Positions 1-11,062 are shown, numbered from the stretch's first letter. The stretch: DNA of 64,000 nucleotides from Aradus depressus (GCA_963662175.1 OY759221.1:35586045-35650044), one strand, 5' to 3'. Numbers and translations: made by a program. The notes: generated from the letters alone by a model not told the origin.

Positions 1-104
1 ATACAACAAAATGGTGATAAACCATTAGGCTCAAAACAAATAAATATATTATCTTCAACGAAAAGTAACAAACAAAAATAATAATCGGCTTTTATAAAAT
101 AAAT
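1..104. other. AT-rich 3' flank of the polymerase gene
   Basis: Short AT-rich stretch downstream of the polymerase stop codon. I see no coding signal in it. The window edge cuts whatever follows, so other genes of the same element could lie just outside. Confidence 0.5.
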
Positions 105-3100
105 TCAAACTAATAAACAGTCAGGTAAATTTAGATTTTTATGACCATAAGGAAGGGTCCGAATCCCATCATCTAAAATAAATCTCTTATCGTCCCTGCT
201 AGATAAAGAACTTTTATTTATTTCAACTGTTGTGATTGTATGCTCCTTTGATTGGAACATACGCATAGGGGTGGTCATTTCACTCTGTTGAAAAAGAATA
301 TTTTCGTAATCTTCAAAAGTTATATGTTTCTTTAAGGAAGCTGCTTTGACTCCCTTTGCCCTTTTCTTAACAATGTCATCAATTTTTATTGCATACATTT
401 TTGGACGAAGTCCGACAAATTTCCACATTGCAACTCCGTTCAACTCATCCTTGAATTTTCCTAGTACTTTCTTATTTTTCAATGAAAAGCATTTGTGGTT
501 AATGGGATAATCTGAAGTATCAAAATGTTCATCCATATTTTTTAAGTCGTCATAAGCATCATTAGTTAGTATTAGATAAATTAAGGAATCTGTATCGGTG
601 TATAGCAAAATAATATTAGGGCCATATTTCTTCAACATAACGTTATAATGAAATTCGTACATTATTGTCTTTGAAATATCCAAAATTGCTTGTCCTACAT
701 AAATTGGTTTATTAAAATAAAGAGAAGTTTTTTCCATTTGGATTGCGACTAAATTTTCTGAGTAAATGGTACGGTCTTTGAAGTTAGGTTTTGCAATAAG
801 TTTCAATGCTTTTTTCATGTTCGTTACTAATTTAATATCTAATCTCTTGCGTATGGACTCCATAGTTTTTCCAAATACTGCATTATTTAATAATTTATAA
901 AAGTCTTTTTCAAAATCATTTGTAGCAGCTTTTCTTAATTCTGTATTCAAATCTATATAAGGTTTAAGCCATTGACTTTGTTTGAATTTAAGAATTCTAT
1001 TGATTTTTGTTATTTCTAAGCCGTGGGAAAGAGCCTGCTTTAGAGCTTTATAATGTACAACATAATTACTTCTAGGTCCTAGATGGGGTATTAGCTTTTT
1101 TATTTTACTGTTTGGAGGAGCAATATTGTCTGGTAAAAATGGCAAATCGCATTGGTATTCGTGTAAATGCTCAGGGTAATTAATATTAACATCAAAAACA
1201 TAACCATGTTCCCCGTTTTCTTCAATGTCATTTATCCATTTACTATCTATAGTATCAATATTTTGAACCCACTCAAACCCCCCGGTTGGTAGATATTGAC
1301 TCATTGCCATGCCGTATAAATTGTTCGCGTCAAAATACATAATGTAACTGCTTTGTTTTTGTGGATCGTAATGTGGTAAGTCTTTGTTGTTAGCCTCGGC
1401 AAATCGGTGAGAAACTTGACAAATACCGCCTCTAATTCCACGTTCCATCATTAATATCATTTCGTAGTCAGTTAACAAATCTAGTTTAATATTCGTATAT
1501 TTTAACATTGCATCCCACGTCATGCCAGGTGCAGTGAAGTAATGTGCTGGGTCAACTTTATGGGATTTTATCATTACAGATCGGAAGTATTCGAATACAT
1601 CGCAGAGAAGTAAAACATCAGTTTTTAAATATAAATCACTGTATTCTCCAAGGTTTTTACATTTAAATTGTTCCCAGACCTTCTTTGCATGATCATAATC
1701 ATTTTCAGAAATATCCTCTTCAATTAATTTTGAGTAAAATGCTTCTTTGGGCGGGAGGGATGTATTATTTAATTTATCTTCCGAATCTAAATAATCGTAT
1801 GGAAAAACACCTTTTCGTGTTACTAGAGGGATTTCGCTAGGGGTGAAAAATTTACTGGTTTCTTTAAATTCAGTTTTTGGTAATGTACTGACTAAGTGAG
1901 ATAGACTAGCTGCCATAAATCTAAAAGAATCAATAAATCTAAGTTTTATATCTCCTACGTATTTAGTGAAAGATATGTACTTCTCTTGTGTGTTAGGGAT
2001 CACTTCAACATTATCAGGTTCAAGACCTAATTCTTTTACTATGAAATGGCTGTCATAGCCGGACAAATTATGAATTATTACTGGAATGAAAGAAACGTGT
2101 TTTGCTTTCAAATTACAATTATTGCAAGCTGCACCACGGAATTTTCCTGAAATGTGACAATGATCTTTTACTTTATGATTATTTTCAGTGAATCCCTGAT
2201 TACACAAATAACACGTTCTTGCATCATTCCATTCTTTAATTTCATTGTGATTAATTTGCATACTTCGGTTTATTTTATATACATTGCTTATTTGTCTGGC
2301 TACATCTGTGATATATCTCATAAATTGAGCTGGTGCATCGGGGGCTCTATAGATTAAAGGTTCAGTACTTATGGTATTATTGATTCCGGGGCTAGATTTT
2401 ACATGGGCACAAAAAGATATGGGCTTATGCTTTTGGTAGGGAGTAGTTTTAACGTTAGGATCATCAATGGGGGGTATAGGCTCTAAAATTGCTTCGAAAT
2501 CAGCATAAATAACGTATGGTACGCGGATTTGTCTTTCTGTGTGTTCAAATTGTATAAAGGCTTTGTGAGGGTTTGGAAGTTGGACTTTACAGGGCTTATT
2601 ACCATTGCACAATTTTTTATGGTCTTCGAAATCGCTAAGTGAAGTTGTTTCATGATAAAAATATGTGAGACAACGCTTGCAAACATATATACTACTTCTA
2701 TGTTTTGTAAGCTGGCTTCTAATTAATCTATCAAAATTTTTTATATATACATAGTGTTGTTTGTCACCTTCCTCAAGCAACAACAGATCTCTGTGGTCTA
2801 TTAGCTCTTTTTTAACAATTTTTAATGGGTAGATATTTTTTTCATCATCAATACCGAAAACGTTTATGGAAATATTATTGTTGACTTCAAATTTCTTAAT
2901 GTCCCTCAATGAAACAGGAAATGTAACATTTTCGAAATTATATTTATCTTGTAATGCTTTATATTTGGATACACGATCAGCATCTCTGTCTACGAATTTA
3001 GCCAATATACTGTACATAAAACATTTGTTGTCATCGTTTTTTACATTGATACATGCATGTTTATCACGAATTTGTGATGGTAAATCTATATATGATTTCC

Positions 3101-3857
3101 CTCGTAAAGGTTTATTTTTGGATGTTCTTATCCTCAGGCCATTAATTATATACAATTTCCAACCGCTTTTCTTGGTCTCAATGTCTTCCAACTCTTTTAT
3201 TAATTTATTATATTGATTTTCCAAAATTGTGTTAATGTTGGATTCTATAAATAAAGATGAATTTTTAGTTTTTAGTGAAGCTGTTAATATTTCACAAGTT
3301 TGATTAATTAATTCAATATCTAAAAATAAATTGAATTTGAGAGATTTATGTCGGTCTAGGGTTTCATTAAGTTTTGTTACTATTTTATCATTAACTGCTG
3401 TAAGGAAACTGTTGATATCGGTAAAATTTTCATTGCGAATAAAAAATGATTTTAATTTTCCTCCGAAAGCAGTCTCGTATTCGGATATTCCTTGATTATC
3501 CGGTCTAGAGGCTAACAGTTCTTTAATAGTTTTCCGTTGTCTTTTATTAGGAGGTTCGTCTGAACAAGCATTTTCATGTTTTTCGTGCAATATGCGGTTT
3601 GAGAACGTGCAACTACAATATTTACAAGTTAAGTTATAATTGCTCCCATAACAACCTATTTCATGTCTCATCCTGCTGTCTGTCCGGGAAAATGTTTTGC
3701 CACAATTCTCACAGATAGTGTCGGCAATTGCATTAAAACCGTCATCGTTCGATAATAGTCCACATGTATATTCATGTCTAGTGCAATGATATTTTCTATT
3801 AAAAGACATCCCACAGAATTTACAAATATGAAAAAACACTTCGCTATCACCTTCCAT
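105..3857 (-). CDS. Protein-primed-type family B DNA polymerase of a Polinton/Maverick-like element, with N-terminal zinc fingers
   Basis: Intact 1250-aa reading frame. Three Cys/His zinc-finger-like units occupy about residues 12-100. A middle region follows, then a C-x2-C/H/C-x2-C endonuclease VII-like zinc motif at about 547-585, inside the exonuclease part. Exonuclease motif I (YADFEA) is at D453/E455, with NLSGYDSHF and YSDLYLKTDV as motifs II and III. Polymerase motif A is DANNLYG at D843, motif B is KLLNNAVFGKTMES, and motif C is YTDTDSL at D1088. This set is typical of polymerases that start from a terminal protein in Polintons and related linear elements. I chose the ATG at 3857 because it directly follows a likely 3' splice site; the open frame extends 20 codons upstream but without an ATG. 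No integrase, capsid or ATPase gene is visible, so membership in a complete element is inferred. All catalytic residues are present and there is no frameshift, which suggests a young copy. Confidence 0.88.
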   Translation of the reverse strand: MEGDSEVFFHICKFCGMSFNRKYHCTRHEYTCGLLSNDDGFNAIADTICENCGKTFSRTDSRMRHEIGCYGSNYNLTCKYCSCTFSNRILHEKHENACSDEPPNKRQRKTIKELLASRPDNQGISEYETAFGGKLKSFFIRNENFTDINSFLTAVNDKIVTKLNETLDRHKSLKFNLFLDIELINQTCEILTASLKTKNSSLFIESNINTILENQYNKLIKELEDIETKKSGWKLYIINGLRIRTSKNKPLRGKSYIDLPSQIRDKHACINVKNDDNKCFMYSILAKFVDRDADRVSKYKALQDKYNFENVTFPVSLRDIKKFEVNNNISINVFGIDDEKNIYPLKIVKKELIDHRDLLLLEEGDKQHYVYIKNFDRLIRSQLTKHRSSIYVCKRCLTYFYHETTSLSDFEDHKKLCNGNKPCKVQLPNPHKAFIQFEHTERQIRVPYVIYADFEAILEPIPPIDDPNVKTTPYQKHKPISFCAHVKSSPGINNTISTEPLIYRAPDAPAQFMRYITDVARQISNVYKINRSMQINHNEIKEWNDARTCYLCNQGFTENNHKVKDHCHISGKFRGAACNNCNLKAKHVSFIPVIIHNLSGYDSHFIVKELGLEPDNVEVIPNTQEKYISFTKYVGDIKLRFIDSFRFMAASLSHLVSTLPKTEFKETSKFFTPSEIPLVTRKGVFPYDYLDSEDKLNNTSLPPKEAFYSKLIEEDISENDYDHAKKVWEQFKCKNLGEYSDLYLKTDVLLLCDVFEYFRSVMIKSHKVDPAHYFTAPGMTWDAMLKYTNIKLDLLTDYEMILMMERGIRGGICQVSHRFAEANNKDLPHYDPQKQSSYIMYFDANNLYGMAMSQYLPTGGFEWVQNIDTIDSKWINDIEENGEHGYVFDVNINYPEHLHEYQCDLPFLPDNIAPPNSKIKKLIPHLGPRSNYVVHYKALKQALSHGLEITKINRILKFKQSQWLKPYIDLNTELRKAATNDFEKDFYKLLNNAVFGKTMESIRKRLDIKLVTNMKKALKLIAKPNFKDRTIYSENLVAIQMEKTSLYFNKPIYVGQAILDISKTIMYEFHYNVMLKKYGPNIILLYTDTDSLIYLILTNDAYDDLKNMDEHFDTSDYPINHKCFSLKNKKVLGKFKDELNGVAMWKFVGLRPKMYAIKIDDIVKKRAKGVKAASLKKHITFEDYENILFQQSEMTTPMRMFQSKEHTITTVEINKSSLSSRDDKRFILDDGIRTLPYGHKNLNLPDCLLV

Positions 3858-4193
3858 CTTTAAGAGTAATCCAACACGTATTAAAGAAAAAAAAAAAAAT
3901 GAAAGAATATATAACAATGAACCAAATTTTTTTTAAATGTAAAAAAATATAACACGAACGAAACAAATTTGAAATTTAACTATATAAAACACGTAGGCAA
4001 AAAACGAACGAAACAAATTTGAAATATAACTATATAAACACGAATATAAACAATAAACGAAACAAATTTGAGAAAATGAACGAAACTAATTAATGAATTT
4101 ATTTAGATAATATCGGAATTAAAGAGAAAACAAAATATATATCACTCAAAAATATAATTAGGAGACAATCAAATAATTTTACAAAGTACTTAC
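3858..4193 (-). other. Candidate 5' UTR intron of the polymerase gene
   Basis: On the minus strand a GTAAGT donor lies at 4188-4193. A T13 tract and an AG at 3858-3859, immediately before the ATG, give an acceptor. The 336-bp interval is AT-rich and lacks a continuing frame. Splicing is inferred from these signals only. Confidence 0.4.
3935..4085. repeat. Short degenerate tandem repeat upstream of the polymerase ATG
   Basis: Three related units contain acgaaacaaatttga followed by aactatataaa. They lie inside the proposed 5' UTR intron. Confidence 0.6.
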
Positions 4194-4230
4194 TGTAGCA
4201 GCAAATTAGTAGGTAGATCTCTTCAATAGC

Positions 4231-4272
4231 ACTGAAGAATGAGCTCCCCCAGAGAGAGCTGCTCCTTTTATA
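4231..4272 (-). promoter_or_regulatory. Candidate TATA box plus initiator for the polymerase gene
   Basis: On the minus strand TATAAAAG lies at 4265-4272. An arthropod-type initiator TCAGT is at 4231-4235, about 39 bp from the TATA start, slightly longer than the usual spacing. The next 40 bases run into the proposed splice donor, so the order is TATA, initiator, short exon, donor. Confidence 0.45.
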
Positions 4273-4309
4273 GACCGACTCTGCGCATGCGCATTAATCG
4301 ATAAAAATA

Positions 4310-4330
4310 GGGGGGGGGGGGGGGGGGGGG
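4310..4330. repeat. 21-base poly-G tract
   Basis: Uninterrupted G run immediately upstream of the candidate polymerase promoter. Similar G or C runs occur at 5377-5392, 11625-11642, 29845-29863 and 63203-63222. Confidence 0.9.
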
Positions 4331-5085
4331 CTGCAGGTCTCGACATGCTTGATCATGCAGGGGCCTGTTCAGGGTCACGAGAGAAATAATCCCCAAATAT
4401 CTCGACATGTTTGAACATGTATAATGCATGCAAAAACCATTTCAAGGTCTAGGATGACTTCAGATTGGAGAAAACGCAAAATTACTAATAAATGATTGTT
4501 GAAATAAAAAAAAACAAGAATTCACAAATAACACCAAAGGACAGCGTGCTCGGAATTGAAGATAAATGCTTTTTTTTTTTCCATCAATTACTCCAGTTTA
4601 AAATAATACTGAATATGACGAGCTTTGAATTATATTTTTAAATGCAATACTTTTCAAGGCACCGAAGGACGGCATGCTCAAAAGTGTAGGTAGGCGATTT
4701 TTCCATCATATTACTCCAATCGGACAACATACTCAATATGACGAGCTTTGAATTATATTTTTAAATGCAATACTTTTCAAGGCACCGAAGGACGGCATGC
4801 TCAAAAGTGTAGGTAGGCGATTTTTCCATCATATTACTCCAATCGGACAACATACTCAATATGACGAGCTTTGAGTTATATTTTTAAATGCAATACTTTT
4901 CAAGGCACCGAAGGACGGCATGCTCAAAATTGTAGGTAGGCGATTATTCCATCATTATACTTCAGTTTAAAATAATACTGAATACAATGATGATGATGAT
5001 CATGCTAGGACATGATATGGTAGGCTACACGAATGCAGGGTTCGACATGTTAGATCACGAAAGTGCCTGTTCAAGGTCACGAAAT
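4331..5085. repeat. Two copies of a palindrome-bearing motif bracketing a 123-bp tandem array
   Basis: A roughly 50-bp motif with cgacatg, gatca, gcctgttca and ggtcacga occurs at 4331-4380 and again at 5033-5085. The tandem array at 4531-4985 lies between the two copies. The placement beside an intact Polinton-like polymerase suggests element-terminal DNA, but this is inference. Confidence 0.5.
4531..4985. repeat. Tandem repeat, 123-bp period, about 3.7 copies
   Basis: The marker agctttga recurs at 4621, 4744 and 4867, giving an exact 123-bp period. The first and last units are degenerate while the middle units are nearly identical. Each unit holds caaggcaccgaaggacggc. Confidence 0.85.
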
Positions 5086-5178
5086 CAGTCTTTAAAAATA
5101 TAAAAATTGTTACTAGTGGGCTAATTAAAAAAAATATAGGGGCACAGGCGAGGGGTGAGATAAAAATGTAAAGCAGGG

Positions 5179-5615
5179 TTTAGAGGGAGAGTGGAAACTT
5201 ATTGAGTTTTAGAGGGAGAGTGTAAACTTATTGAGGTTTAGAGGGAGAGGGGAACTTATAGAGGTTTAGAGGAAGAGCGGAAACTTATTGAGGTTTAGAG
5301 GGAGAGTGGAAACTTATTTAGATGGGGAAGTAGATTGGTAGTGATTCAAAGGACAAAAATTGAGATGAAAAAATTAGGGGGGGGGGGGGGGGCTTATTGA
5401 GGTTTAGAGGGAGAGCGGAAACTTATTGAAGTTTAGAGGGAGAGCGGAAACTTATTGGGGTTTAGAGGGAGAGTGGAAACTTATTAAGGTTAAGAGGGAG
5501 AGTGGAAACTTATTGAGTTTTAGAGGGAGAGTGTAAACTTATTGAGGTTTAGAGGGAGAGTGTAAACTTATTGGGGTTTAGAGGGAGAGCGGAAACTTAT
5601 TGAGCTGGGGATGTA
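5179..5615. repeat. Purine-rich minisatellite, about 29-bp unit
   Basis: Many copies of a unit built on tttagagggagag plus gaaacttattga fill the interval. A diverged stretch with a G16 run lies near 5330-5392. All units keep purines on the plus strand. Confidence 0.85.
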
Positions 5616-5756
5616 CGATGGTGGGTGATTCGGAGCGTGGAGGGGGGGGGGTGGTGGTGGGGAGTGATGGGTCACGTGACCCCGTGGGGTCAAAGGTCAT
5701 GTGGGGCAACTGCGCCAGAGTCCCCATTTCCCTTCTACTTTAAAGCATCAGAGTAG

Positions 5757-6265
5757 AGAGTAACAATATTTAAAACAATTAAAAAAATGAGCTATGCCAG
5801 TTGTCCTTTAGCCTCTACGCTTTATGGTTGGGTGAGCAAGTTTTTTATTTTGTTACTCTGAGCATTGATGCTTTATGATTTTGTACTTTTCATTAATTAT
5901 ATTTTAAATTTATTCAATCATAGATATATCTGTGATTGAATACATTCAAAATATTAGGAACAGTTAGTTTACGCATCAATGCTCAGAGTAACAAAATAAA
6001 AAACTTGCTCACCCCAACCATAAAGCGTAGAGGCTAAAGGACAACTGGCATAGCTCATTTTTTTAATTGTTTTAAATATTGTTACTCTGTATCCTTATGC
6101 TTTAAGCTTTTATACTTTTCATTATTTATATTGTACAATTATTTGATAATAGATATGCTACTGATGATGATGCTGTTGCGTTGAAAACCAGTCAAAAATA
6201 AAACATTGCGAAGAGAACGTATTTTATTTATATGAGAAATCTCGTCCCACATCTTACTGTCACAT
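5757..6265 (+). mobile_element. Rearranged Penelope-like terminal copies (sense, antisense, sense)
   Basis: Positions 5757-5871 and 5973-6088 are inverted copies with one single-base indel. They are followed by a sense copy to 6265 that ends in a degenerate hammerhead-like motif (CTGATGA at 6161-6167, GAAA at 6183-6186) and the family's 3' tail (ctcgtcccac). The arm sequence also follows the GIY-YIG fragment at 16.5-17.3 kb, which ties it to a Penelope-like element. Confidence 0.65.
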
Positions 6266-6294
6266 ATAACATTTTCTTGGTAAACTAACTGTTC

Positions 6295-6410
6295 CTAATT
6301 AAACATATATGTCATTGATGATGTTGTGTTAAAAACCGGTTTTGGTCACAAATGAAATAGTGGGAGAACAACATCTTTTATTTTTATGAGATACTAGAAG
6401 AAAATGTTAC
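6295..6410 (+). mobile_element. Second degenerate Penelope-like terminus
   Basis: A sense remnant holds the aaccggttttgg palindrome region and the agtgggagaacaac block of family 1, but the catalytic core is decayed. Confidence 0.5.
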
Positions 6411-6509
6411 TTGGGTCCCTTGAAAAGTTTCATTACTGTCTCTTCTAGTTGCTTCTGTGTATTTTGGGGGCGTTTCTGAGTTAATAACAAGCTGAGTTTT
6501 GGTCCAATG

Positions 6510-6960
6510 TTTAAAAGAGTCGGACCAAGGACTGCACGGGATGTAGAAGTGGTACTGGGTCGTTTAACGGTCTGTTGAAGGGTTTAAGGGTCCATTGTGA
6601 AGGACAAAACCCACTTAGGGCTAACAAGGGGCCCTCTCCCGACCCTTGGCAAGTGGGCCCTAAATGTCCCTTTCCCCGGGGAGAGTGTCCCTCCGTCAAA
6701 CTTCGTCCTCACTCTCTTCCTCTCTACAACACTCGTACTTGGTGTAGGTTCAGGTACTGTTCGGTTTTACCACAAGCAATGAGCCAAGGGAAATGTTGAA
6801 GGGGGCCCTCTCAAACATTGGCGATAGGGCTTCTTAAAGTTCCCCGGGGACAATGACTCTCCGCAGGGAACATTTAGCCTCAAACTTGATCCTTCGAGGC
6901 CGCTTTTCAATTCTAACTTGCAATAGGAATGGATCCAGGTAGTGTTTGCCAACTTGTTCC
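6510..6960. other. GC-rich block with a degenerate internal duplication, function unknown
   Basis: This is one of the few GC-rich stretches. Two halves of about 175 bp share gggccctctc, ttccccggggac/gag and other blocks. Short frames on both strands are compositional and I recognise no protein in them. Confidence 0.3.
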
Positions 6961-6964
6961 TTTT

Positions 6965-7500
6965 CTCGGATGGGGTATGTTTTTCTGGCGATATTTCGCG
7001 TCGATTTCACTGTCCCTCAAGGTTATAAGGTCATAATATAAGAAAATATTGTAATCGTGCGAAAATCCGAAATCAAGTTTTCAACGGATTTTCACGTTTC
7101 AAGGTTCCCATGATTTGACCATTTTCGCGATGATGTCTCTCTGTGTGTATGTGAGTGGGAGTCCTTTAACGCAAAAACGATTGTACCGCTTATAATTATG
7201 AATATAAAAATACAAAAAGAGAGTTGTAAAGAATACAAAAAGGCACATTTTATATAATAGACGATTTTTTGAAGGTTTCTCAGTTTGCGAGATGCCGAAA
7301 ACCGTTCTAAAATGTCGTTTTGAAATCCATTTGTTTAAACTTTATTTACGCGAAAACGGTCGAAAAATTGCCTCTAACCAAAAATCTTCTTTATTAAATT
7401 TCCTAACTATCATAAATACATTTCTTACTGACATTACTGTGTACATGAATGTCACTTTCGGAATCACGATGTACGATTAAACTAGGAAAACCGCTAACTC
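6965..7500. repeat. Dispersed repeat B, near-complete copy
   Basis: Unclassified AT-rich repeat also found at 13.70-13.93, 20.9-21.5, 22.96-23.31, 45.18-45.33 and 46.3-46.4 kb. Shared blocks include ttatgacctaatcaaaaat, tgccgaaaaccgt and caaaaatgttctttattaa. No protein is recognised. Confidence 0.6.
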
Positions 7501-7535
7501 CAATACATTACTTTCATATATCCTGTTATGCCCAG

Positions 7536-7772
7536 AGGGCGCCTGTAGCCGGTAGCTTACTGAGGTCAAGATCGCGGGTAAAATAAACTTAAATATGCCG
7601 TCCTTCGGATGGGACGTTAGGTGATGGTCCCGAGTCTGTATGATGTCAGGTACTCATTAACCTAGGTGAATAAAAATGTAGGCTAAATTTAGTACTCCCA
7701 TAGTAGGAGTCGGGCTCATGTCCACCAGAGTGATGAAAGAGCGCTCTGGTAGTACCTTTTAGTTAAAACCCG
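7536..7772 (+). mobile_element. tRNA-headed SINE, damaged copy
   Basis: Matches the family body from gccggtagct through the gtcctccggatgggacgtta-like block to ctctggtagta. The B box region is deleted and the tail is missing. Confidence 0.75.
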
Positions 7773-7982
7773 TTTACATTTATTATTATCAATACCCAAA
7801 CCAAAAATCCTCCTTTCATATTCAAGTAATGGCGGTACAGTGTCTTTTGGAGTTTTCTGATTGATCCGTTTATTCACTCATCAGAAAGTTCCGAGTTTCC
7901 CCGCCGTTATTCATACGTCTGCCGCTAGGTCGCGATCTAGTTGGCATCCTGCTTTCGCCTTTACTTAAATCTTTACAGTCCT

Positions 7983-8260
7983 GGTGGGTTCGAAACCCGA
8001 CCGAGGCCCATAGTTTATTTTATCTGGGAGGTAAAATAAACTTAAGCACGCCGTCCTTCGGATGGGACGTTAAGCGATGGTCCCGAGCCTCTACGATGTT
8101 ATGCACTCGTTAAAGACCCCTAGCCTAGGTGAATAAAAATTTAGGGTAGGCAAAATTTAGGACTCCCACAGTAGAGTCGGGCTCATGTCCACCAGAGTGA
8201 CGAAAGAGCGCTCTGGTAGTAGGCGATATCGGGGGGCATGAGTCATAATAACTAACTACT
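7983..8260 (+). mobile_element. tRNA-headed SINE lacking the A box
   Basis: Starts at the B box (ggttcgaaaccc) and continues through the whole body to the ataataactaacta tail subtype. The first 45 bases of the head are replaced by unrelated DNA. Confidence 0.8.
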
Positions 8261-8870
8261 GGGACCTGAAGAAAGGGCCTGAAATCAACCCGAAATATTG
8301 TCAGAAAAAAAATGATGGACATCTCAAGAAGATTTTCCAAAAATATGGAACATGTTCAGTTTTATGTCATGTGACCTGTCGCCGTGAGACCTGTTAAAGG
8401 CCTTTCTGTCACCTTTCTCTGACAGAAGAAATAAATTTAAACCATACCAGAGATAAAAAAAAAAAATGATTTGTTACTAACGAAGAAAATTTCAAGTGTG
8501 TTTACTAAAAATGGGACATTCTACGGAACGTGATATTTTACAGCAAAAAAAACCGTGATAAATGAAGGTTGGGTCCCTGTGAGGTGGAGTCAGTTTTTTA
8601 CACTTTCCTCCCCGGGCTGACCTAATGTGCAACATCAGTCTGAGAGTTCTTTCGTAGGCAAATGTGTTCAATTCTAAGGGACAATGCACCCCAAAAAGAA
8701 AAACAAAATTAATAAATAATATTTGAAAAAATGACAAGAATTTAAATCAAGAAAAGGATTTAGTTTTTCGTTTTGTGAATGACGGACAAACTTGATTCTC
8801 TTTTATGTATGTGTCCTGTATTCGTTCATTTGTCCTCAGTAATACAATAGTAGCAACAACATATTGTAAA
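8261..8870. other. Intergenic, nothing recognised
   Basis: AT-rich sequence with no coding frame I can support and no clear repeat membership. Confidence 0.4.
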
Positions 8871-8871
8871 C

Positions 8872-9165
8872 ATATCCGGCCAGGAGGACCATGTAAATGA
8901 TCTGGATTTGTGTGGGCCTAATTTATTTAAACATGAACATAAGTAAGGAATCCGGCCCGGAGGACCATGAAAATTATCTTTTGTAGTCGACTATTACCCA
9001 TTGAGACATGAACATGAGAGGATAATCCGGTCCGGAGGACAATGTAAATTGTCATTTATCCTAGATTGCAATTCACTCAAACAAGAACATTAGCAGACAA
9101 TCCGGTCCGCAAATGAATTGTCTAATTTGTAGTGGACTATAATTCTTTGAAGCATGAACATAAAC
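8872..9165. repeat. Degenerate tandem repeat, about 75-bp unit, four copies
   Basis: The marker tccggyccggagga recurs near 8875, 8949, 9026 and 9100, each followed by catgaacat at the unit end. Confidence 0.75.
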
Positions 9166-9720
9166 TGATCCTCATGTCTGGCTTGCAGTAGACTGTTTAT
9201 TTATAATTAATATGTCATCAATTCAATTTAGAAACACTAAAAACTAAATAGTTTACAGTTTTTTTCTAGTATTTCGAGTTTCTTTACATTTTTTTCATAA
9301 TTTGTTCAAGGTGAATGTCATCGAAAAAGAGATACTTAAATTAAATATGTACTTTAAAAAAATGGAAAGTTAAAGTGGAGTGTTTTATTTTTATTTTTTG
9401 TCTTGAATTTTTTCCCGGGTGGAATGGTTGGTTGAGCCAAACAAAACGGAGTGGAGCCCAACGGTGCGAGGAGAGAGATAACGGGCGGGACGGTCGTACT
9501 GCTCCTCCGCAGACCTGATAATAAAATGTTGTATACCAGGGAGGGGGTGAGGAGACAAAAGGACCAACATACCCCCACTTAGTCAGCTCAGCTCTCCTGT
9601 CCTGTCACCTACATACACCCCCACCACCATCACTGTACCCCCCCCCCTCCACTTGACACCCTCCACAGCACAGTTTTTTAATGAAAAGTTTTAAATAAAT
9701 TTAAAAAAGTTATATCACTA
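9166..9720. other. Intergenic, low complexity
   Basis: AT-rich DNA followed by a C-rich patch at about 9590-9660. No gene or element recognised. Confidence 0.4.
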
Positions 9721-10415
9721 GTGATGTACTTCCGAGCCTCCGGTAATGTACTTCCCAATCATCGGTAATGAACTTGCCATCCTCTGGCAATGTATTTCCC
9801 AATCATTGGCAATACACTTCCCATCCTCTGGCAATGTATTTCCCAATCACTGGTAATACACTTCCCATCCTCCGGTAATGTACTTCCCAATCATCGGTAA
9901 TGAACTTCCCATCCTCTGGCAATGTATTTCCCAATCATTGGCAATACACTTCCCATCCTCTGGCAATGTATTTCCCAATCATTGGCAATACACTTCCCAT
10001 CCTCTGGCAATGTATTTCCCAATCATTGGTAATACACTTCCCATCCTCCGGTAATGTACTTCCCAATCATCGGTAATGAACTTCCCATCCTCTCGCAATG
10101 TATTTCCCAATCATTGGCAATACACTTCCCATCCTCTGGCAATGTATTTCCCAATCATTGGCAATACACTTCCCATCCTCTGGCAATGTATTTCCCAATC
10201 ATTGGTAGTGTAGTTCCCATCTTCCGGCAATGTACTTCCCAGCCTCGGGGAATATATTTTCAATCACCGGCAATGAACCTCCCATCCTCGGGGAATATAC
10301 TTTCCAATCACCGGCAATGTACCTCCCAGCCTCGGGGAATATACTTTCCAATCACCGGCAATGTACCTCCCAGCCTCGCGGAATATACTTTCCAATCACC
10401 GGCAATGTACCTCCC
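9721..10415. repeat. Minisatellite with alternating 29-30 bp half-units
   Basis: Two alternating half-units, cttcccatcctctggcaatg and tttcccaatcattggcaat, make a roughly 59-bp dimer repeated across almost 700 bp. Later units drift (cagcctcggggaatata). Because the unit is free of stops it creates a long repetitive open frame at 10054-10473, which I do not regard as a gene. Confidence 0.9.
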
Positions 10416-10979
10416 AGCCCATAGGCCGATTCGGCTGAAAATCAATAGGTGTCCTTATGGGGGTACTGGATGACATAATAGGTGGTTTTCGAAATGTTGG
10501 CAAATATTGAGTTTTTTACTTAAACGACAGAACCTCGACTTCCCTTAACATATAAAAAATACTGTCGACTCTATCAATCGCAAAAACTCAATGCGTAACT
10601 TTCCATTCGGGTAAGTAAAATAAATAAATCGACTTTTGAATTTAGTTATTCCATCGACTGGTTGGGAACCGCTGTCCTAAATAACCCGTTCTCCAAGAGG
10701 ATTTTTCATCCCTCCGCATGCACAAGAAGTCTTGCATGCTCTGAGGACCGCCTGATTGATTGAGTACTTAAGAAAAGTGAAGTATGATGAGGCGAGGCAA
10801 AGGAGCCTGGTACAAAAATAGTTAAGTATTAAAGGATCTTGTGAAGGGCGCTGGGTCTGGATCGAAGGGTTCGTGGTTGAAGGTGGAAAGAAAACCAATT
10901 AAAAGTTACAACTTACCAATCGAGCTCCCTATAAAAGTTTAATAAAAGTCGAGTAAGCTGCCGTCGATTTGCCTATCAT

Positions 10980-11062
10980 TTCTGAGGCTATACTGGCCAG
11001 GAAGTTAAAGCAGGGCCAGGAAGTTGAAGCAGGGCCAGGAAGTTGAAGCAGGGCCAGGAAGT
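10980..11062. repeat. Short tandem repeat, 20-bp unit, four copies
   Basis: Units contain gccaggaagttgaagcagg. Confidence 0.9.

Noticed and set aside
2154..3216. Plus-strand and alternative minus-strand frames inside the polymerase gene
   Set aside because: They overlap a frame with complete, ordered polymerase motifs and have no motif of their own.
6511..6952. Overlapping frames in the GC-rich block
   Set aside because: Four frames on two strands are open at once because of composition; none has recognisable motifs.
9721..10415. CRISPR-like alternation of repeats and spacers
   Set aside because: Both alternating segments are themselves repeated, there are no unique spacers, and the genome is eukaryotic.
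10054..10473. 139-codon frame rich in FPIIGN/HFPSSGN-like repeats
   Set aside because: It is the translation of a minisatellite whose unit lacks stops in several frames. The same region is open in another frame too.
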